64,000 bases of DNA from Chelonoidis abingdonii (taxonomy: Eukaryota; Chordata; Testudines; Testudinidae), in contig NC_133773.1 in assembly GCF_003597395.2 (NCBI RefSeq), forward strand, positions 73,815,223 through 73,879,222. The letters are read 5' to 3'. The notes below the pieces were generated by a model. The model saw nothing but the letters and a program-made list of their open reading frames with translations, did not search any database and had not been told where the DNA came from. Shown here piece after piece: positions 11,534 through 23,880 of the stretch. A program made the position numbers and the translations under genes. How positions within the stretch are numbered: the first letter of the stretch is position 1; every line of letters begins with the position of its first letter.

Positions 11534-12869
11534 CTCTACTTCAAAGAATAATCATGTAAAAAATTATATCAGACTTTCCTCTTTTTGTGTATTCAGTGTC
11601 ATACCTAGTAATGTTCATGTTAGGGTTTCAATTCATGTTACATCTACACAATTAATCTAGGTTTTGAGTGAGTGAGGTGGATTCTATTCCATTTTATGCA
11701 TCATCAACAGAATGATTAACTAAGACCTAATCAGTCACACCTGTGCAGTTTGTCTCTTCAATGGTGCCACACAGGTGTCACTTGGATTACAGAATCTATG
11801 TTTTTGGTGACAACGCATCTTGATTTTTCTGAGCCCAGGATAAGTTTGCAGCATTGGCTGTTAAGGGGGCGGGAGTTTTTACTTGTAAACTCAGCAGATA
11901 GTGAGGCTTGCAGTGAAATGTGAAAGACCGATGACACACAATATAGTACAATTTAGATTTTCACGCACATCTAGGAAATTGCATGATTTTGTCTGTAAGA
12001 AGTGAGTGAATGAGGCAACAGTCAGGGAATGTTTTCTACAAATTGTTTTCATGCTATGGAGGCAGTTATCTGAAAATATATATAGGCATCTCTCACCTCC
12101 TTCTAATTTCTGTCATCTTGTATCTGCTTTTGTATTCCCTCAAGAACATTAAGAATAATGAGTCTTTTTTTTACCAGAGTTGTAGCTTGGCTGGTGCATC
12201 AACACAGCTAATTGTCAGTAATCAGAGTCTATAACTGCAGAAGAGATCACTACAGTTTTACTATTAAACCTGGGTATGTCATTACCATTTCTAAAATACA
12301 AGTGCTAATGTAAGTCTGCAGCTCTAAAGAGCTTGCTGAAGGCTTACATGTTTGGAAACAGCAGCAGGTCTGTTGCTATAATTTGCAGTGTGTTGTTGCT
12401 GAATACAATGGCCATTGGGCGACTTGTTTTAATTTTTCACGTTCTTTCTACTCTTGTATTCATGTTTCAGCAGTCTGTCAGAAGTTTAGGGTTGGTCTCT
12501 TCTTTTTAGTAATAGTGCGGCGTTCACTGAGTGTGTAGATGACACTTAGCAATTTTAGATACCTTAAAAGAGAGAGGAAGTATATGAATAGAGAAAATGG
12601 AAGACTAGCTTTACTTCCCCAAATGCCAGCGTCAACATATATTGCTGTATTTTAGTGCTTAGTTTAGCACTGCCCATGGACTATTTCAGTTGTCTGGATC
12701 CAGTATACTCACTGTGCATTGACATTGTATCAGGCAGTGTATCAGTAAAGTAAGACAAGTTAAATATCTCAGTAATTGTTTGTCTTGCTACAGGATCATA
12801 CACATGTTCATTACAGCGTGGCCTAGGTATACTTGGTCTTGTCCCAGAGTGGGAAGATAGACTATAAAT
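11534..12869. other. No feature recognised
   Basis: AT-rich sequence without recognisable genes or repeats. Confidence 0.45.
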
Positions 12870-12972
12870 CAGTGTTTCTCAACCATTTTTGATACCAGGG
12901 ATTGGCTTGCTGTCCTCCTAAGTTATTTCAGAGACCAGCGCCAGTTCACAGACCGGTAGTTGAGAAACATTG
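12870..12972. mobile_element. Short hAT MITE (103 bp)
   Basis: The ends are CAGTGTTTCTCAACC and GTTGAGAAACATTG, inverted repeats of the MER5/Charlie-like type. The flanking 8-mers CTATAAAT and CACTAGAT match at five of eight, a decayed target duplication. It has no coding content. Confidence 0.65.
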
Positions 12973-12980
12973 CACTAGAT

Positions 12981-13030
12981 GTCTCTCAAGGTCCCATCCA
13001 GCCCTCCACTTTCCTGTTGCTATGATTAAG
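12981..13030 (+). mobile_element. Possible CR1 3' tail
   Basis: CTCAAGGTCCCATCCAGCCC and a later GCTATGATT end look like a decayed CR1 3' terminus. It is short and uncertain. Confidence 0.35.
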
Positions 13031-13679
13031 GAGACAGAACAATACATTTTCAGTGATGGACAAAAAGCTTCCAACCTCCTTGCACAGCTATGTAAAGATC
13101 ACTCACAGTGACAGTCCCTATGCCCTGGGGAATTTAGGGATTGTTTGTCCCCACAATGAACCCCGGGGAAAAGAATGCCAAAAAGGGAGTGAGAATGGGC
13201 AAGGCTGGACCATGCTTTTGTTCTCATCTCCGATAATGCAGAGTAGAGCCAGCTCATCAGAGGGAGCAATCTTTCCTATCCAAATGGACAGAGCAGCATC
13301 CCATGCTCAAGGACAGCTTCTGAGTGATTTGTGCCTGTCCGAGGAACAATTTCTTGGGGTTTTTGTCCTGATTTGGGACAGGTCCACACCCAAAACTGTG
13401 GCTTAAAAGCTATTATCTATTCCTTTATGGTATTACTGGATGCCTGATGTAATAACGAGCAAAGTTGTATATTCCACTAGCACATGATAATATAGCAATT
13501 GTATGCTTTACTAATGCTATAATGGCACAAATTCATTATCTTTGCCAGTATAGTGTGTCCAGTTTCTCTGCTAACTGGCCACTTCACTTCAATTTCATGC
13601 ATTCTTTTTTAGTAAAACTTTTTTTTCCTCTCCAGAAAGCACGTTAACTCCAGAGTCATTGTCTATATATGGTAACATC
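13031..13679. other. No feature recognised
   Basis: The 117-codon frame at 13053-13406 has no recognisable family and does not look coding. Nothing else was seen. Confidence 0.4.
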
Positions 13680-14907
13680 TAACCCCTCCCACTACTTCTC
13701 CTTTGACCAATACCCAGTCAGACTGTATTCTCATCTACCCTTCCAAATAGTTGTCACCTATCCTTCACTCCATTGCCAGTCAACTTCCTCTCTGATTTTG
13801 ACTCCTGACTCGCTCCCTTTCTCTCTCTGATCTCAGTCTCCTGCTATCACCCTTGCTGCCTGCAGTTTCCATATTGACATCCCTTGCAACACATTAGCCA
13901 CTTGCATCCTCATCCTCACCTCCTCCCATTTTTTCAGCCATGGATTACTCTTCCACACACCAAAATGGCCACTTATTCAACCTTATTTACTCTAAACACA
14001 GGTCTTTCTCTATTTCAGAGTGAGTTTGTTTTTTTCTGGTCAACAACTCAGTCCATTCAACATCAGTCACTCATGCCCTGTCTCTCTGTCTCCATGTCAA
14101 CCTACCATGATCTACCATACTACAATGTACTTGACTTCTCTGACACCCTCATCCCCCTCCTCCAAACTGTCCCCTGCATGAGATCAGTACAATCAGTTGT
14201 TCGCTCCCTCTATAGTACTGTCTCTGAGAGTACTCATGAGAGTCACCTTTTGACTCTCATGTTTAAATTATTTGATTCATCAAGGATATCTCTCACCTTG
14301 ATAATTGTAATATCCTACTCTCTGGCTTCCCAAACACACACATTTTTCCCCCATCAATCCATACAAAAATCAGTCATCATCCTTGCCCATTAACTTGATC
14401 ATGTGATTTTGACCCTTGAATATGTCCACTGGCTCACCATTTGCTATTGCATCAAATCCAAGTTAAGCACGTTCAAAGCCCTATATAACTCTACTTATCC
14501 CATATCAAACTGTATGCAGTACCTACACCACCACCTCTGCTCTGCCACTGTTCTCACACTTGACCATTTGCCAGCTAGTCACACCATTGCATTAGTCTTT
14601 TTTTCTTTTTTAACAGTCTAGTTCAACCCATACCACATCCATAATACAATCTTCTTGCGCTCATCTGCATGATCTCTCCCCTGTCCGTATTTAAATCTCT
14701 GCTAGAGAACCCACTTCTGCTGTGCTGCCTTCTATGAATCTAGCTGACCTGTACAAATCTCTATTTGTTGTTCCCCTTCACCTAACCTCTGTCTGCTTAT
14801 TTGTCTGTGCTTAGACCCGTGAGGCCTTTGGGACAAGGATCATCCCTCCTCATCTATGGAAAGAACCTAGCAACTCATTAACACTACCACGAACAAATAA
14901 TAAATAA
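13680..14907 (+). mobile_element. L2-like LINE 3' region (decayed)
   Basis: A long pyrimidine-rich stretch carries C-terminal LINE-like text: TLEYVHWLTICYCIKSKL resembles the HWLPI..RI.FK segment near the end of L2/Rex1-group ORF2. A 3' UTR-like segment follows with GTGAGGCCTTTGGGACAAGG, and it ends AATAATAAAT at about 14898-14907. The 169-codon frame at 13884-14393 is part of this decayed element, not a host gene. The group assignment (L2 versus another) is tentative. Confidence 0.5.
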
Positions 14908-17900
14908 ATCTATCTTGAAATCAGCATGAGATTCATATTCCAATTGGAAACATTTCTACATTATAGCCATCAAGTTGCCATTTGCTGTTTGTTAAAGGCA
15001 AAGTTAATTGCTGGTCTTTGTTGTAGCTATTACTATGTAAGCGCATGTGGTGGTGTATTTTTTTTCTTTTTTCCCTGAGATGGAAGGAAGGGAGCTCATA
15101 GGTATAATTCAGAAGTTTTTCTTAACTTCCTGAATGACCCTGGTAAATCTTGTGTGTCTTCAGAAGCAGTTGAAAGGGTGGGAAATGTCAAAGAAAATGA
15201 GAGAGAGAATGATTAGTTTTTACTTTTATATAAATGCAAACCACTTTCAAAAATTCTAAGAAAAACTTGACTAACCTAAACAACAATTTGAAGTAAAATC
15301 ACTCATTATTCAGTTCCCATCTGCAGAATCCAATTTTTAAGTCACACCACTCTGCTAAGTATTACTTCTCTTAGATAAGTGTGCTGAGCCTGAAAAAAAA
15401 CAAAAGTTTGGTTGTTAATAAATTAAGACTAACTCTTAAAACAATCATCAGGAGATTCTTATTCCAACATAAACTGCATTTGGGTCAGAAACCAGCAAAA
15501 GCGTAACATCCTAATAATATCTTGTATACTAGTTCTTACCTGACCCTGATCGATAGTGGGGGCGGTACACTAGGAAGAAAACAATTTAAAATATTTAAAC
15601 TGACAGCTAATAAATAAAAGTTGAACCATACCACTGTCTGTTGTTTGGTTAATGTCCTGTAGCAATCTGAAAGGTCTGACTTTTGTGTACAAGTTACGCA
15701 TGAAACGAAGCCCTTAACAAAGGCTTCTTACAATTTTCGCTACTTGCCCCTCCTGTTCTGATGGATGTAGTGGATGCTGCTCCTGCTGGCTAGAAGGACA
15801 CTTCTGTTCATGTTACTACCATGAAGAGATGCCTCTAGTGTTCCAGACTCCTACTGTTCCTACAACAGTTACTCTCTGCTGAACTCTGAAGAGGCTGGCT
15901 TGTTCACAAGTGTCCACAAGTTTCTGCTTGTTTGATTCTGCAGTTATGTAGGCCCTAGTGCTTCACTGGCCATCACAGAGGCAGATGCCTGCACCCACAC
16001 AGGGATCAATGCAGGATCAGAGCCTTGTTTTTTAAAACAATACAATTGAAAAAAGGTATTTTTAATTGTACAATGTTTATAAATATTCAACAAACTCTAT
16101 TTAAGGGAGGGGAGGGGCAATGGAGGTGAGAAAATGTGATTTTGATTTATTCACATCCAGAAAATGTGTGTGTAATTATTTTATTACTAGAGTAGGAATG
16201 TTTTGTTTTATTTACGTCTAGTTAAATCATTGGTGAGGGAACCAATGTTGTTTTTAGCAGTTAAATCATAACTACCCTTTCAGTGACTATAACTTGTGCT
16301 TTCATTGTGCAAGCATCACCATCCAAGTAATGTTCTTTTCATTTAAGCAGTGACATCAGGAAAATGTTGTTTGAATTAAAATAAATAATGCTTTGATAGC
16401 GCAAGCATCATTTGTGCAAGCAGAATAAGTATCACAATTATTTGCGCTCAGCCTATGGTTATATGGATGGGGTCTCTTCTGAATTATTGGAGAATCCAGT
16501 TTTATCGGGTTTTTTTTTTTAAGGTAAAGAAATCTGAGTGCTGCAAACTTGATTATATTTTTCCTGCCAATTTGTCCAGTTCTGTATCCTGTGTTGCTGC
16601 TGATAGTTGTTGATGTGCTAAAGATAGCACCATGGGAATCTCCCTTACTGCTTTCTGCAGTCTCCATTGATCCACTAACTGCCTGACCCCATCCCTACTG
16701 AAGTCAAAGGTAAAACTTCCATTGACTTCAATGGTGCAAGATCATTCTCTACCTTCTTACTCCTCCCTTGGGTGTTCTTTTCTCTCTCTCAGGAAACTGA
16801 GCAAGTAAAATTTCAGCAGCTTATTATGGGGAGTTCTTCCTCCCAGCTTGCTTTTAGCACTTAGACTGTTATTCTCCTTGTTTTCAGGAATAATTTCCAC
16901 TGTGTAGCTTGGTCATCCTCATCACCAGGGATCTTAGAAATACATTTGCCACTGAAAAATGCAGAATTTGCCTTTTTACAGAGAATCTTGTACATTTTGT
17001 GAAAAAATAAAAACATATTCACTATTAACTACATTTTACTGAAAGTACCAGTGTCACTTATTCACTGTGCACAAGGTCCCCCTCTTGTGGTTTGATTTTT
17101 AAATGCTCTTTAAATTTACATAGCTAAACATACTGCAATAAACTGCTTCCAGTGTATAGAGGTTATTCAATGGTGTATAGGGCTTCATGTGTTAACACAT
17201 CTCAAATTTCACTTTAGCCTCCAGATGAGAATAATTAAAGTTACAAAAAGAGGAAGAAAACTTTAAAAATCACCCCTAAAGACCATGTCACTGAGTTTTT
17301 GACAAGGACAAATTTCACATTTATGGAATGTGTTGTTCTCTACTATAGGCAGCAAGGGTGTAGGTTACATTTAAAGGCAGACAACTGTAGAACACATGGA
17401 AAGTGTTAAATGCAAACTGAATGAAAATGAGGCTGAAACAGCAGGGCCATAGACAATAAAGAAACAATGCACTGTTAATTGTTTTATTAGTTTTATTTTA
17501 TTATAATGGCACTAGTAAGCTTCCAGCTTGCTTAAAATTGTGAATATATCAATAAAACATGTTTAATCTGATACCTATATATATTGTGGCTAGTAAAACT
17601 CAAGTTCAGCACAGACTTTAAAAAAAAAAATAGAGAAACTGTTGGGGGGCTTATCACGGAAAATTAGGATCCCTGCTTATCACCAGGTCACTTGAAAACT
17701 TGTCATTCTGCTCTATCACAGATATGCCTTGTCCAGTCTCTGGAGAACAGCTTGTACTGCTCTTAAGCAGTTACCTCTGGCATCTAACTTCCTGCTTTTC
17801 CTAATCTTTGTTCACTAAAAAAAATGCTGTTTCTTTGCAGTAAATCACCATTTTCTTCCACCAGCAGAAGTGATTAGCTGTGAGAATAAACCTGTGCTGG

Positions 17901-19844
17901 CGGTGACCATGTAACACTGACTCCCAATTTCTGTCTCTGATCTAACCTGGCCCTTTTAATAGATTCCTTCCTTCAAATCTTTCTTTCATTATCACTCTGA
18001 GTATATTGTATGTGCTGATGTTAAGTAAGTTACATCAGCTTAAGTTAAGTAAGTTACAAATGGGAATGAGACATTGCTTTAGTTACCACTGCAGGAGGAC
18101 AGACTTGTGATATTTCCTCAAATCTTTATACAGAGTCCCAAAATGGGGAGTGTTTCCTGGATCTGACTATGCTTTTCCCAAGAACAGGCATGTACGTGCA
18201 TGCACACAGGGCAGATGCAAGGATGTTTCGTGCCCTAGAAACCATGGTCAGATGACTTCCTCCATGATGCTCTATGGTCTTGCTCTCTTGCTTAGCCACT
18301 GTGGTGCATCATGGGAAATGCAGTCCAGCTGTGAACCTGGCTCAGAGTAGAAAATGGGCACATGAAGCAACTGGACTACAACCCCCTTGAGGCACTGCAA
18401 TAGTATTTTCAAATCTTTATTTTCCCCCAATTTGGGGCTGAAATATGTAGTTTTTTGGCTGAAAACAAAAACCTTTTTGAAATTCAGTTTTTCAATGAAA
18501 AGTCAATATTTTGGAAAGCAGACACATTTTTTAAAAATTGTCACAACTCAATTTTCCACTGAAAACCAATTTTGACAGAAAATCTTTGACCAACCATATT
18601 GTCTACCTCTGGTCAGAGGCCGAACATTTCTTCCCTCAGGGCTGTCCTTCTGAAAGTTCCCAGCTAAGAGTCCATGTGTTTAAAAACAAAATTTATTGTG
18701 AATTGAGAGAAAATGGTAGTAAAACAAGACACAATTTGTGTTACGTTTACTTCAATTGAATACTCTACAAAGACCAGTGTGGATGTTTGCCCTTAGCTGA
18801 GTTTGAAAGTACAAGAAAATCTTACTTCTCTTAAAATCCAATCCTTCCCTGTGCCTGACAGCCCTCTGATGCTGTATCCAAAAATTTTCCTGATCAGGAC
18901 TTCCTCATGAAGTCTTTCAATCCGAGCAGCTCCCAGAGTCAGCTAGGGTGTGATCCTGCACCTCTGAGCTAAATGGGGGCATTGACTTCAATAGGCACTG
19001 GATTGGGTACGATCTGAGACAGGCTTCCATTTTCACAAATATTTTTCTGAAGATAAGTACACACAGTAGGGATTGGTAATCATTTGGATTCCCCTGTTCT
19101 CCAGGAGATTATAAGGGCAGGAAAGGCAGTATTAAATAGCTACCATTTGAAATGCTTAACTACCTGGCTCAAATACAGTAATTCAAAGATTATCTGGTTA
19201 ATCCAGGTCTCTCAAACAGGCAGAATGTATTTTCCCCCATAGCCAGCCCTCTTTCATATTTTCCCTTATTATAAAATCAGTTGGTCTATACTTTAAAAGT
19301 TTTCCTAGCATAACTATGTTGGCTGAGATGTAATTTTTCTTTCTGACAAACTTATGCTGGTAAAAGTTCTAGTGCGGTTACACCAGAATATTTTAGTTTA
19401 TTTTGGTTCCTGAACAGAAATAAACCATTCCAGTATGAGCACTTTTAAACCAGTATAATTTTATCCACATTAAGATGGTGGTGTGGGAGTTACCACTTTG
19501 ACTATGCAGGCATATTTAAAACAGCAAGACTTTTTAACTGTCCGCAGGTTCTTAGCAACGGACCCTAGACTGTCCATCACAGATGCATTTGTAAAAAATT
19601 GTGACATGTTCAGTTTAACTGGTAAATTGATCATCATGAATTATTTGACCATCTCTAATAATCAGTAGGGTATATAATTATAAAAGTGAGTTTATAATGA
19701 ATTTCAGTGTAGTCATGACTAAGTGCATGAATTTTATAATGGAAACCTCATGGCATTAAAAAAGAACACTACTGTCACTATAATTTTCTCTGCTATGAAT
19801 GTATTCAGCCTGGGGGGGGCCCATGAAGACAGAGAGGGAATATG
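14908..19844. other. Long stretch without recognisable genes
   Basis: AT-rich, unique-looking DNA. A short perfect palindrome-like core CCATTGACTTCAATGG lies near 16719-16734. A fragment near 18205-18235 (GATGCAAGGATGTTTCGTGC) resembles a piece of a reptile hAT repeat. A poly-A run is near 17620. Open frames are short and show no family features. Confidence 0.45.
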
Positions 19845-20447
19845 ACTAACGTAATGTCTTTTATTGGACCAGGTTTCGTTGGTGAGAGAGACAAGCTTTG
19901 GAGCCACACAGAGCCCTTCTTCAGTTCTGGGAAAGGTATTCCTACCCTCACAACAAAATGCAAGGTGGACCAGATTTAGCATAAGTAGTTAGGGCATATT
20001 GTAAGGGACTATTCAAGGTAGAGTGGCCCATTAACACCCCTGCAGACACTGGACAAAAAGAGGGGTTGGTTACAGCTTGTTGTAATCAGACATAAATTCA
20101 GCGTCCTTGTTCAGTTCATGATTTTTAGTGTCTAGCAGAGTAATGAATTTAAGCTTCCAGGCTCGTCTTTTGAAAGTGTTCTGCAGGTTTCCTTTGAGGA
20201 TGAGAACGGATAGGAGAGATATAGAGCGATCACTTCGTGAAGAGTGTTTAGCCATAGGTGATGTGGGTCTTTTGTTTGTTTTCTTTTATCATTTTCCTGC
20301 ATGAATTCATTCAAGAGCACAGTGATTGTGTAATTTCACCCACAAAGTTATTTCAGTAGTCAGGTGTAGGCTCTATGGATCTTGAAAGGTGTGTTGTGGA
20401 AGGGTGTCAATCATTGTAGCAGTGAAGATATGGCTGCAGTTTCTTAT
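19845..20447 (-). mobile_element. Penelope-like element 3' part, minus strand
   Basis: Read on the minus strand, a protein tail (KGNLQNTFKRRAW, then KFITLLDTKNHELNKDAEF) ends at a stop near 20070. A 3' region with the motif CAATAAAAGACATTAC follows, near 19850. I recognise this as the C-terminal and 3' end of a reptile Penelope-like element, a retroelement class with an unusual RT and a GIY-YIG endonuclease. It is frameshifted and dead. Its upstream end repeats, in inverted form, the text at about 23745-23830. Confidence 0.75.
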
Positions 20448-20624
20448 ATATGATTCCCTTCTCTAACATGCCACACTTCTCACGGGACACCTTGAGGAAG
20501 AATGTCTGGACAAGTGCACCATGAAACCAATGATAAGCCTGAGATACATAGATGATATTTCAAGACTGTGAAGAGGCAGCTTAAACTCACTCATAGATTT
20601 CCACCACAAATTCAACAACCACCC

Positions 20625-21611
20625 TTAGGGTTACCATATTTCAGGAGAAAGAGGAAGGTTGGTTGCAGAGAGGTGGGGAAGGAAGGTAGTATTTTACATT
20701 GTCAAGGTTTCTTTCCCCAGTTTGAACTTTAGAGTACAAAAAACAGGGACCTGCATGAACACTTCTAAGCTTAATTACTAGCTTAGATCTGGTACACTGC
20801 TACCAGCCAAAATTTAGTGTCTGGCACACTTTCTGTTCCCCCAAAACCTTCCCTGGGGAACACAGATCCAAACCTCTTGGATCTTAAAAAAGAGAAATTA
20901 ACCATCCCCCCTCCTTTTCCCCCACCAATCCTGGTGAGTTCAGACCACACTCTTGGATCTTAAAACAAGGAAAAATCAATCAGGTTCTTAAAAAGAACTT
21001 TTAATTAAAGAAAATTTACCTTTTCTATCTCTGTAAAATTCAGGATGGAAAATGCTTTACAGGGTACTTAGATTCATAGACCAGAGGCTTCCCCGCCCCC
21101 AGTCCCATAGATTCAAAGTTACAGCAAACAGAGGTAAAAATTCTTCCAGCATAAAAGAGACATTTACAAGTTGAGAAAACAAAAATTAAGACTAATGTGC
21201 CTTGCCTGGACTATTACTTACAATTTTGAAACATGAAAGGCTGATTCAGAAAGATTTGAAGAGCCTGGGTATACGTCTGTCCTCTTAGTCCAAGAGCGAA
21301 CAATGAACAAAACAAAAGCAAACGACTTCCCTCCACCAAGATTTGAAAGTATCTTATCCCCCTGTTGGTCCTCTGGTCAGGTGTCAGCCAGGTTTACTGA
21401 GCTTTTTAACCCTTTATAGGTAAAAGAGACATTAACCCTTAACCATCTGTTTATGACAGACATGGAAGCTGCAACTCCACCTGTCAGCCCCCTCATGGGT
21501 GGGAAAAAATCCCAGACAGTTGCTGATATTTTAAAAATCCACCTGGACAGAGATGGGCAGACCAAAAATGAGGTCATGTCCAGGAAAACCCAGACTTATG
21601 GTAACCATAGT
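20625..21611. mobile_element. hAT-type element with 8 bp target duplication, itself interrupted by an LTR
   Basis: The left end TTAGGGTTACCATA and right end TATGGTAACCATAGT are inverted repeats. The flanks are AACCACCC (20617-20624) and CACCACCC (21612-21619), seven of eight identical. Removing 20625-21619 rejoins the Penelope-like text. The element's own non-LTR parts are 20625-20699 and 21459-21611. Its ends resemble the 124 bp MITE at 62577, which has a perfect 8 bp duplication. Confidence 0.75.
20700..21458 (-). mobile_element. Solo LTR, minus strand, related to the gypsy LTR family
   Basis: On the minus strand it starts TGTCATAAACAGATGGTTAA and ends CCTTGACA. The start and the CCTGACCAGAGGACCAA-like text resemble the LTRs at 38561, 41701, 32221 and 55092, so it is a relative of that family. 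Flanking five-mers are TACAT (20695-20699) and GACAT (21459-21463), four of five identical. No internal region is attached. Confidence 0.75.
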
Positions 21612-22009
21612 CACCACCCATCCATTAAACTCTTTTTGTAACCTCCCCTTCACCCAGCCTACACTAAAATCTACTTCCTGGACACCACAGTCGGCTTCAA
21701 CGATGGCACCCTAAGAGCAACTATATACAAGGAGCCAACAGATCACCATTCCTATCTTCATAGATCCAATAACGATCCCGGACACACCAAGCATCTGTTT
21801 ATTTACTGACAGGCACTCAGATACCAGAATATGTTCCAAGGAGAAAGTCTGGGATATACACCTTAAGACACTGAAAGGCACCTTCATAAACCAAGGACAC
21901 CCCACAAGAGGAGTAAATTGCATCATAGAATGGGCCACTCAAATACCCCAAGAGGATCTCATTCAATACAGAAATAAAACACTTCTGACTGCACACGCCT
22001 AGTTACCAT

Positions 22010-23525
22010 TGTGACAGGATCCCTGGGGTGCCACCTGGGACTTTGGGACCATTGTGCCCCCTTATCTTTCCAGCCTAGGCTCTCTCTCTCAATGCTTTAC
22101 TGGAGCAGAAAACCCCTCCAGGTGCTGTCATCACTCAGCACAATCACATGTGGAGCCCCACACCCAGCTAGATGCATGAATGTTTCCCAAAGCCACTCAT
22201 GAATGTCACAGAAAGACCAGCTAAGTCCCCCCAGCTCCCAGCCGTGTACCCAGGGCCGGCTCTACAGTTTTCGCCACTCCAAGCAGCGCACCGAATTGCC
22301 ACCACGGTGGGGGCAGTCTGTGTGCCTTTAGGGCAGCAGGTGTGTTTCCGTGGCGGCAGCAATTCAGCGGCAGCTTCTGTGTTTAGCTGAAGCCGCTGCA
22401 GAGAGCTAAACATAGAAGCTGCAGCCGAATTGCCGCCGCTGTGGAAATGCGCCTGCTGCCCTAAGGGCACACAGACTGCCCCCGCTGTCCACGGCGGCAA
22501 TTCGACGCGCTGCTTGGGGGCAAAACAACAGGGACTGCTGCCCCTTGCAGATTGCCGCCCCAAGCACCAGCTTGGAATGCTGGTGCCTGGAGCTGGCCCT
22601 GTGTGTGCCTCAGGAATATACCGTCTTGCACTACTCAAGATCCTTTCTTCACTCTTACAAGTTTGTTTATTGGTTCACCACTTCATCAGTGGAAAGTGGA
22701 TATGCACCAGCCTTTGTAACAGATTTACCAAACACTTCAGGCAAACTCGCTGGTAAAGATAAACAGTAAAAACAAGTTTATTCATTACAAAAGAGATTTT
22801 GAGTGATTATAAGTGATAGACAAAAAGTCAGAGTGGTTACCAAAAGAAAAGAAAATATAAGCACACAGTCTAAACTCTCAATGCTATTAGACTGGGCAAA
22901 TCTAGATTAAGCAGTTTTTCTCACCCCACTAGATATTGCAGTTCATAGTACACAGATTTCACCCTTGAAACCTGGGCCAGTCTCCTCAGTTGGAGACTTC
23001 AGTCTTCTGAGTGTCCTTGTTGCTTGAAGCATATGTGAGGGAGGAGATAAGACCAAGCATAGTGCCACTGTGTTCTGTTGTATACCCTTAGTCCATGTGC
23101 TTGGAGAACCCCAGTCCAGACATGTCTGATGGGCATTGATGAGTCACAAGGTGAAGCAATACTCCCGATGTATCTCCTGTGAGTGAGTCATTGAATTGTA
23201 ACTCCTCTGCTGGACAATGGCTGGTGATGTCTGTTCAGCACCCACCTGGGAATTGGTTACCTCTTCCCTTGTTATTGTCTCTGGAGAGGTAGTATCTGGG
23301 CACTTCCCAAACCCACAGCATATCTGAGTGAAAACCATACAACACAATTCTTATAATTTTATATGCATTAATGGTACACATATTTAGATGGAACAATGGT
23401 TTTTAGCAGATCATAACCTTTCCCATGATACGTCACATGGCATGCTTTATATCCAATATCACAATTATGTGTAAATGAGGAATATGGGGATTACAGGGTA
23501 TACCCTCAAGGCATAGAATGTCACA
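22010..23525 (-). mobile_element. Solo LTR, ERV type, minus strand
   Basis: On the minus strand it starts TGTGACATTCTATGCC and ends GGATCCTGTCACA. It interrupts the Penelope-like text and is itself interrupted by the fold-back element at 22251-22601. Without that insert it is about 1.16 kb. Flanks ACCAT and GCCAC match weakly (three of five). No coding part is attached. Confidence 0.7.
22251..22601. mobile_element. Fold-back hAT MITE (351 bp)
   Basis: It begins CAGGGCCGGCTC and ends GAGCTGGCCCTG. Flanking 8-mers CGTGTACC (22243-22250) and TGTGTGCC (22602-22609) match at six of eight. Nearly the whole element is one long inverted repeat. The innermost stem pairs 22370-22388 with 22404-22422 with one mismatch, and pairing continues outward through the GGGCAGCAGG and CCGAATTGCC blocks. 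It has no coding content. Confidence 0.82.
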
Positions 23526-23880
23526 GCCACTCATACCACCCCATACGGGCACCGTATCATCAAACAACTACAACCCATACTCAAAGGGGACACCTTCCTG
23601 AAAGAAATCTTCCCTGAACCACTACTTCTGGTCTTCAAACACGCCCCCAACCTCTCCAAGCTCACCAGCAGAAACAAGCTGCCCACAGACTAGAACATAC
23701 CAACTCAAAGTCGTCTCAGATTCTGCCAAAAGCACAAATACAAAACCTGCAGCCATATTTCCACTGCTACAATGATCAATGCCTTCCACAACACACCTTT
23801 CAAGAACCATAGATTCTACACATCGTTATCACAACATGTGCTATATCTCATCCAGTGCCCTCCTGAATGGATATACATAA

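Larger units (their letters stand above)
20465..23880 (+). pseudogene. Penelope-like RT/endonuclease pseudogene, plus strand, split by insertions
   Basis: Pieces of one Penelope-like protein run in order. The RT catalytic box LRYIDDI is at 20539-20559. LIDFHHKFNNH lies before 20624, resuming as HPSIKLFL after 21612. Next come YFLDTTVGFNDGTL and ATIYKEPTDHHSYLH (about 21680-21760). The endonuclease-side text follows the second LTR (23526-23880: IFPEP, then FKHAPNLSKLTSRNKLP and the ISTATMI region). Stops interrupt every part. Insertions at 20625-21611 and 22010-23525 split it. The first has a clean target duplication that rejoins the reading when removed; the second fits the continuity of the text. 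Confidence 0.75.

Noticed and set aside
13884..14393. 169-codon open frame as a host gene
   Set aside because: It lies in a pyrimidine-rich L2-like LINE remnant, has no domain or codon pattern of a gene, and its neighbourhood carries LINE C-terminal text.
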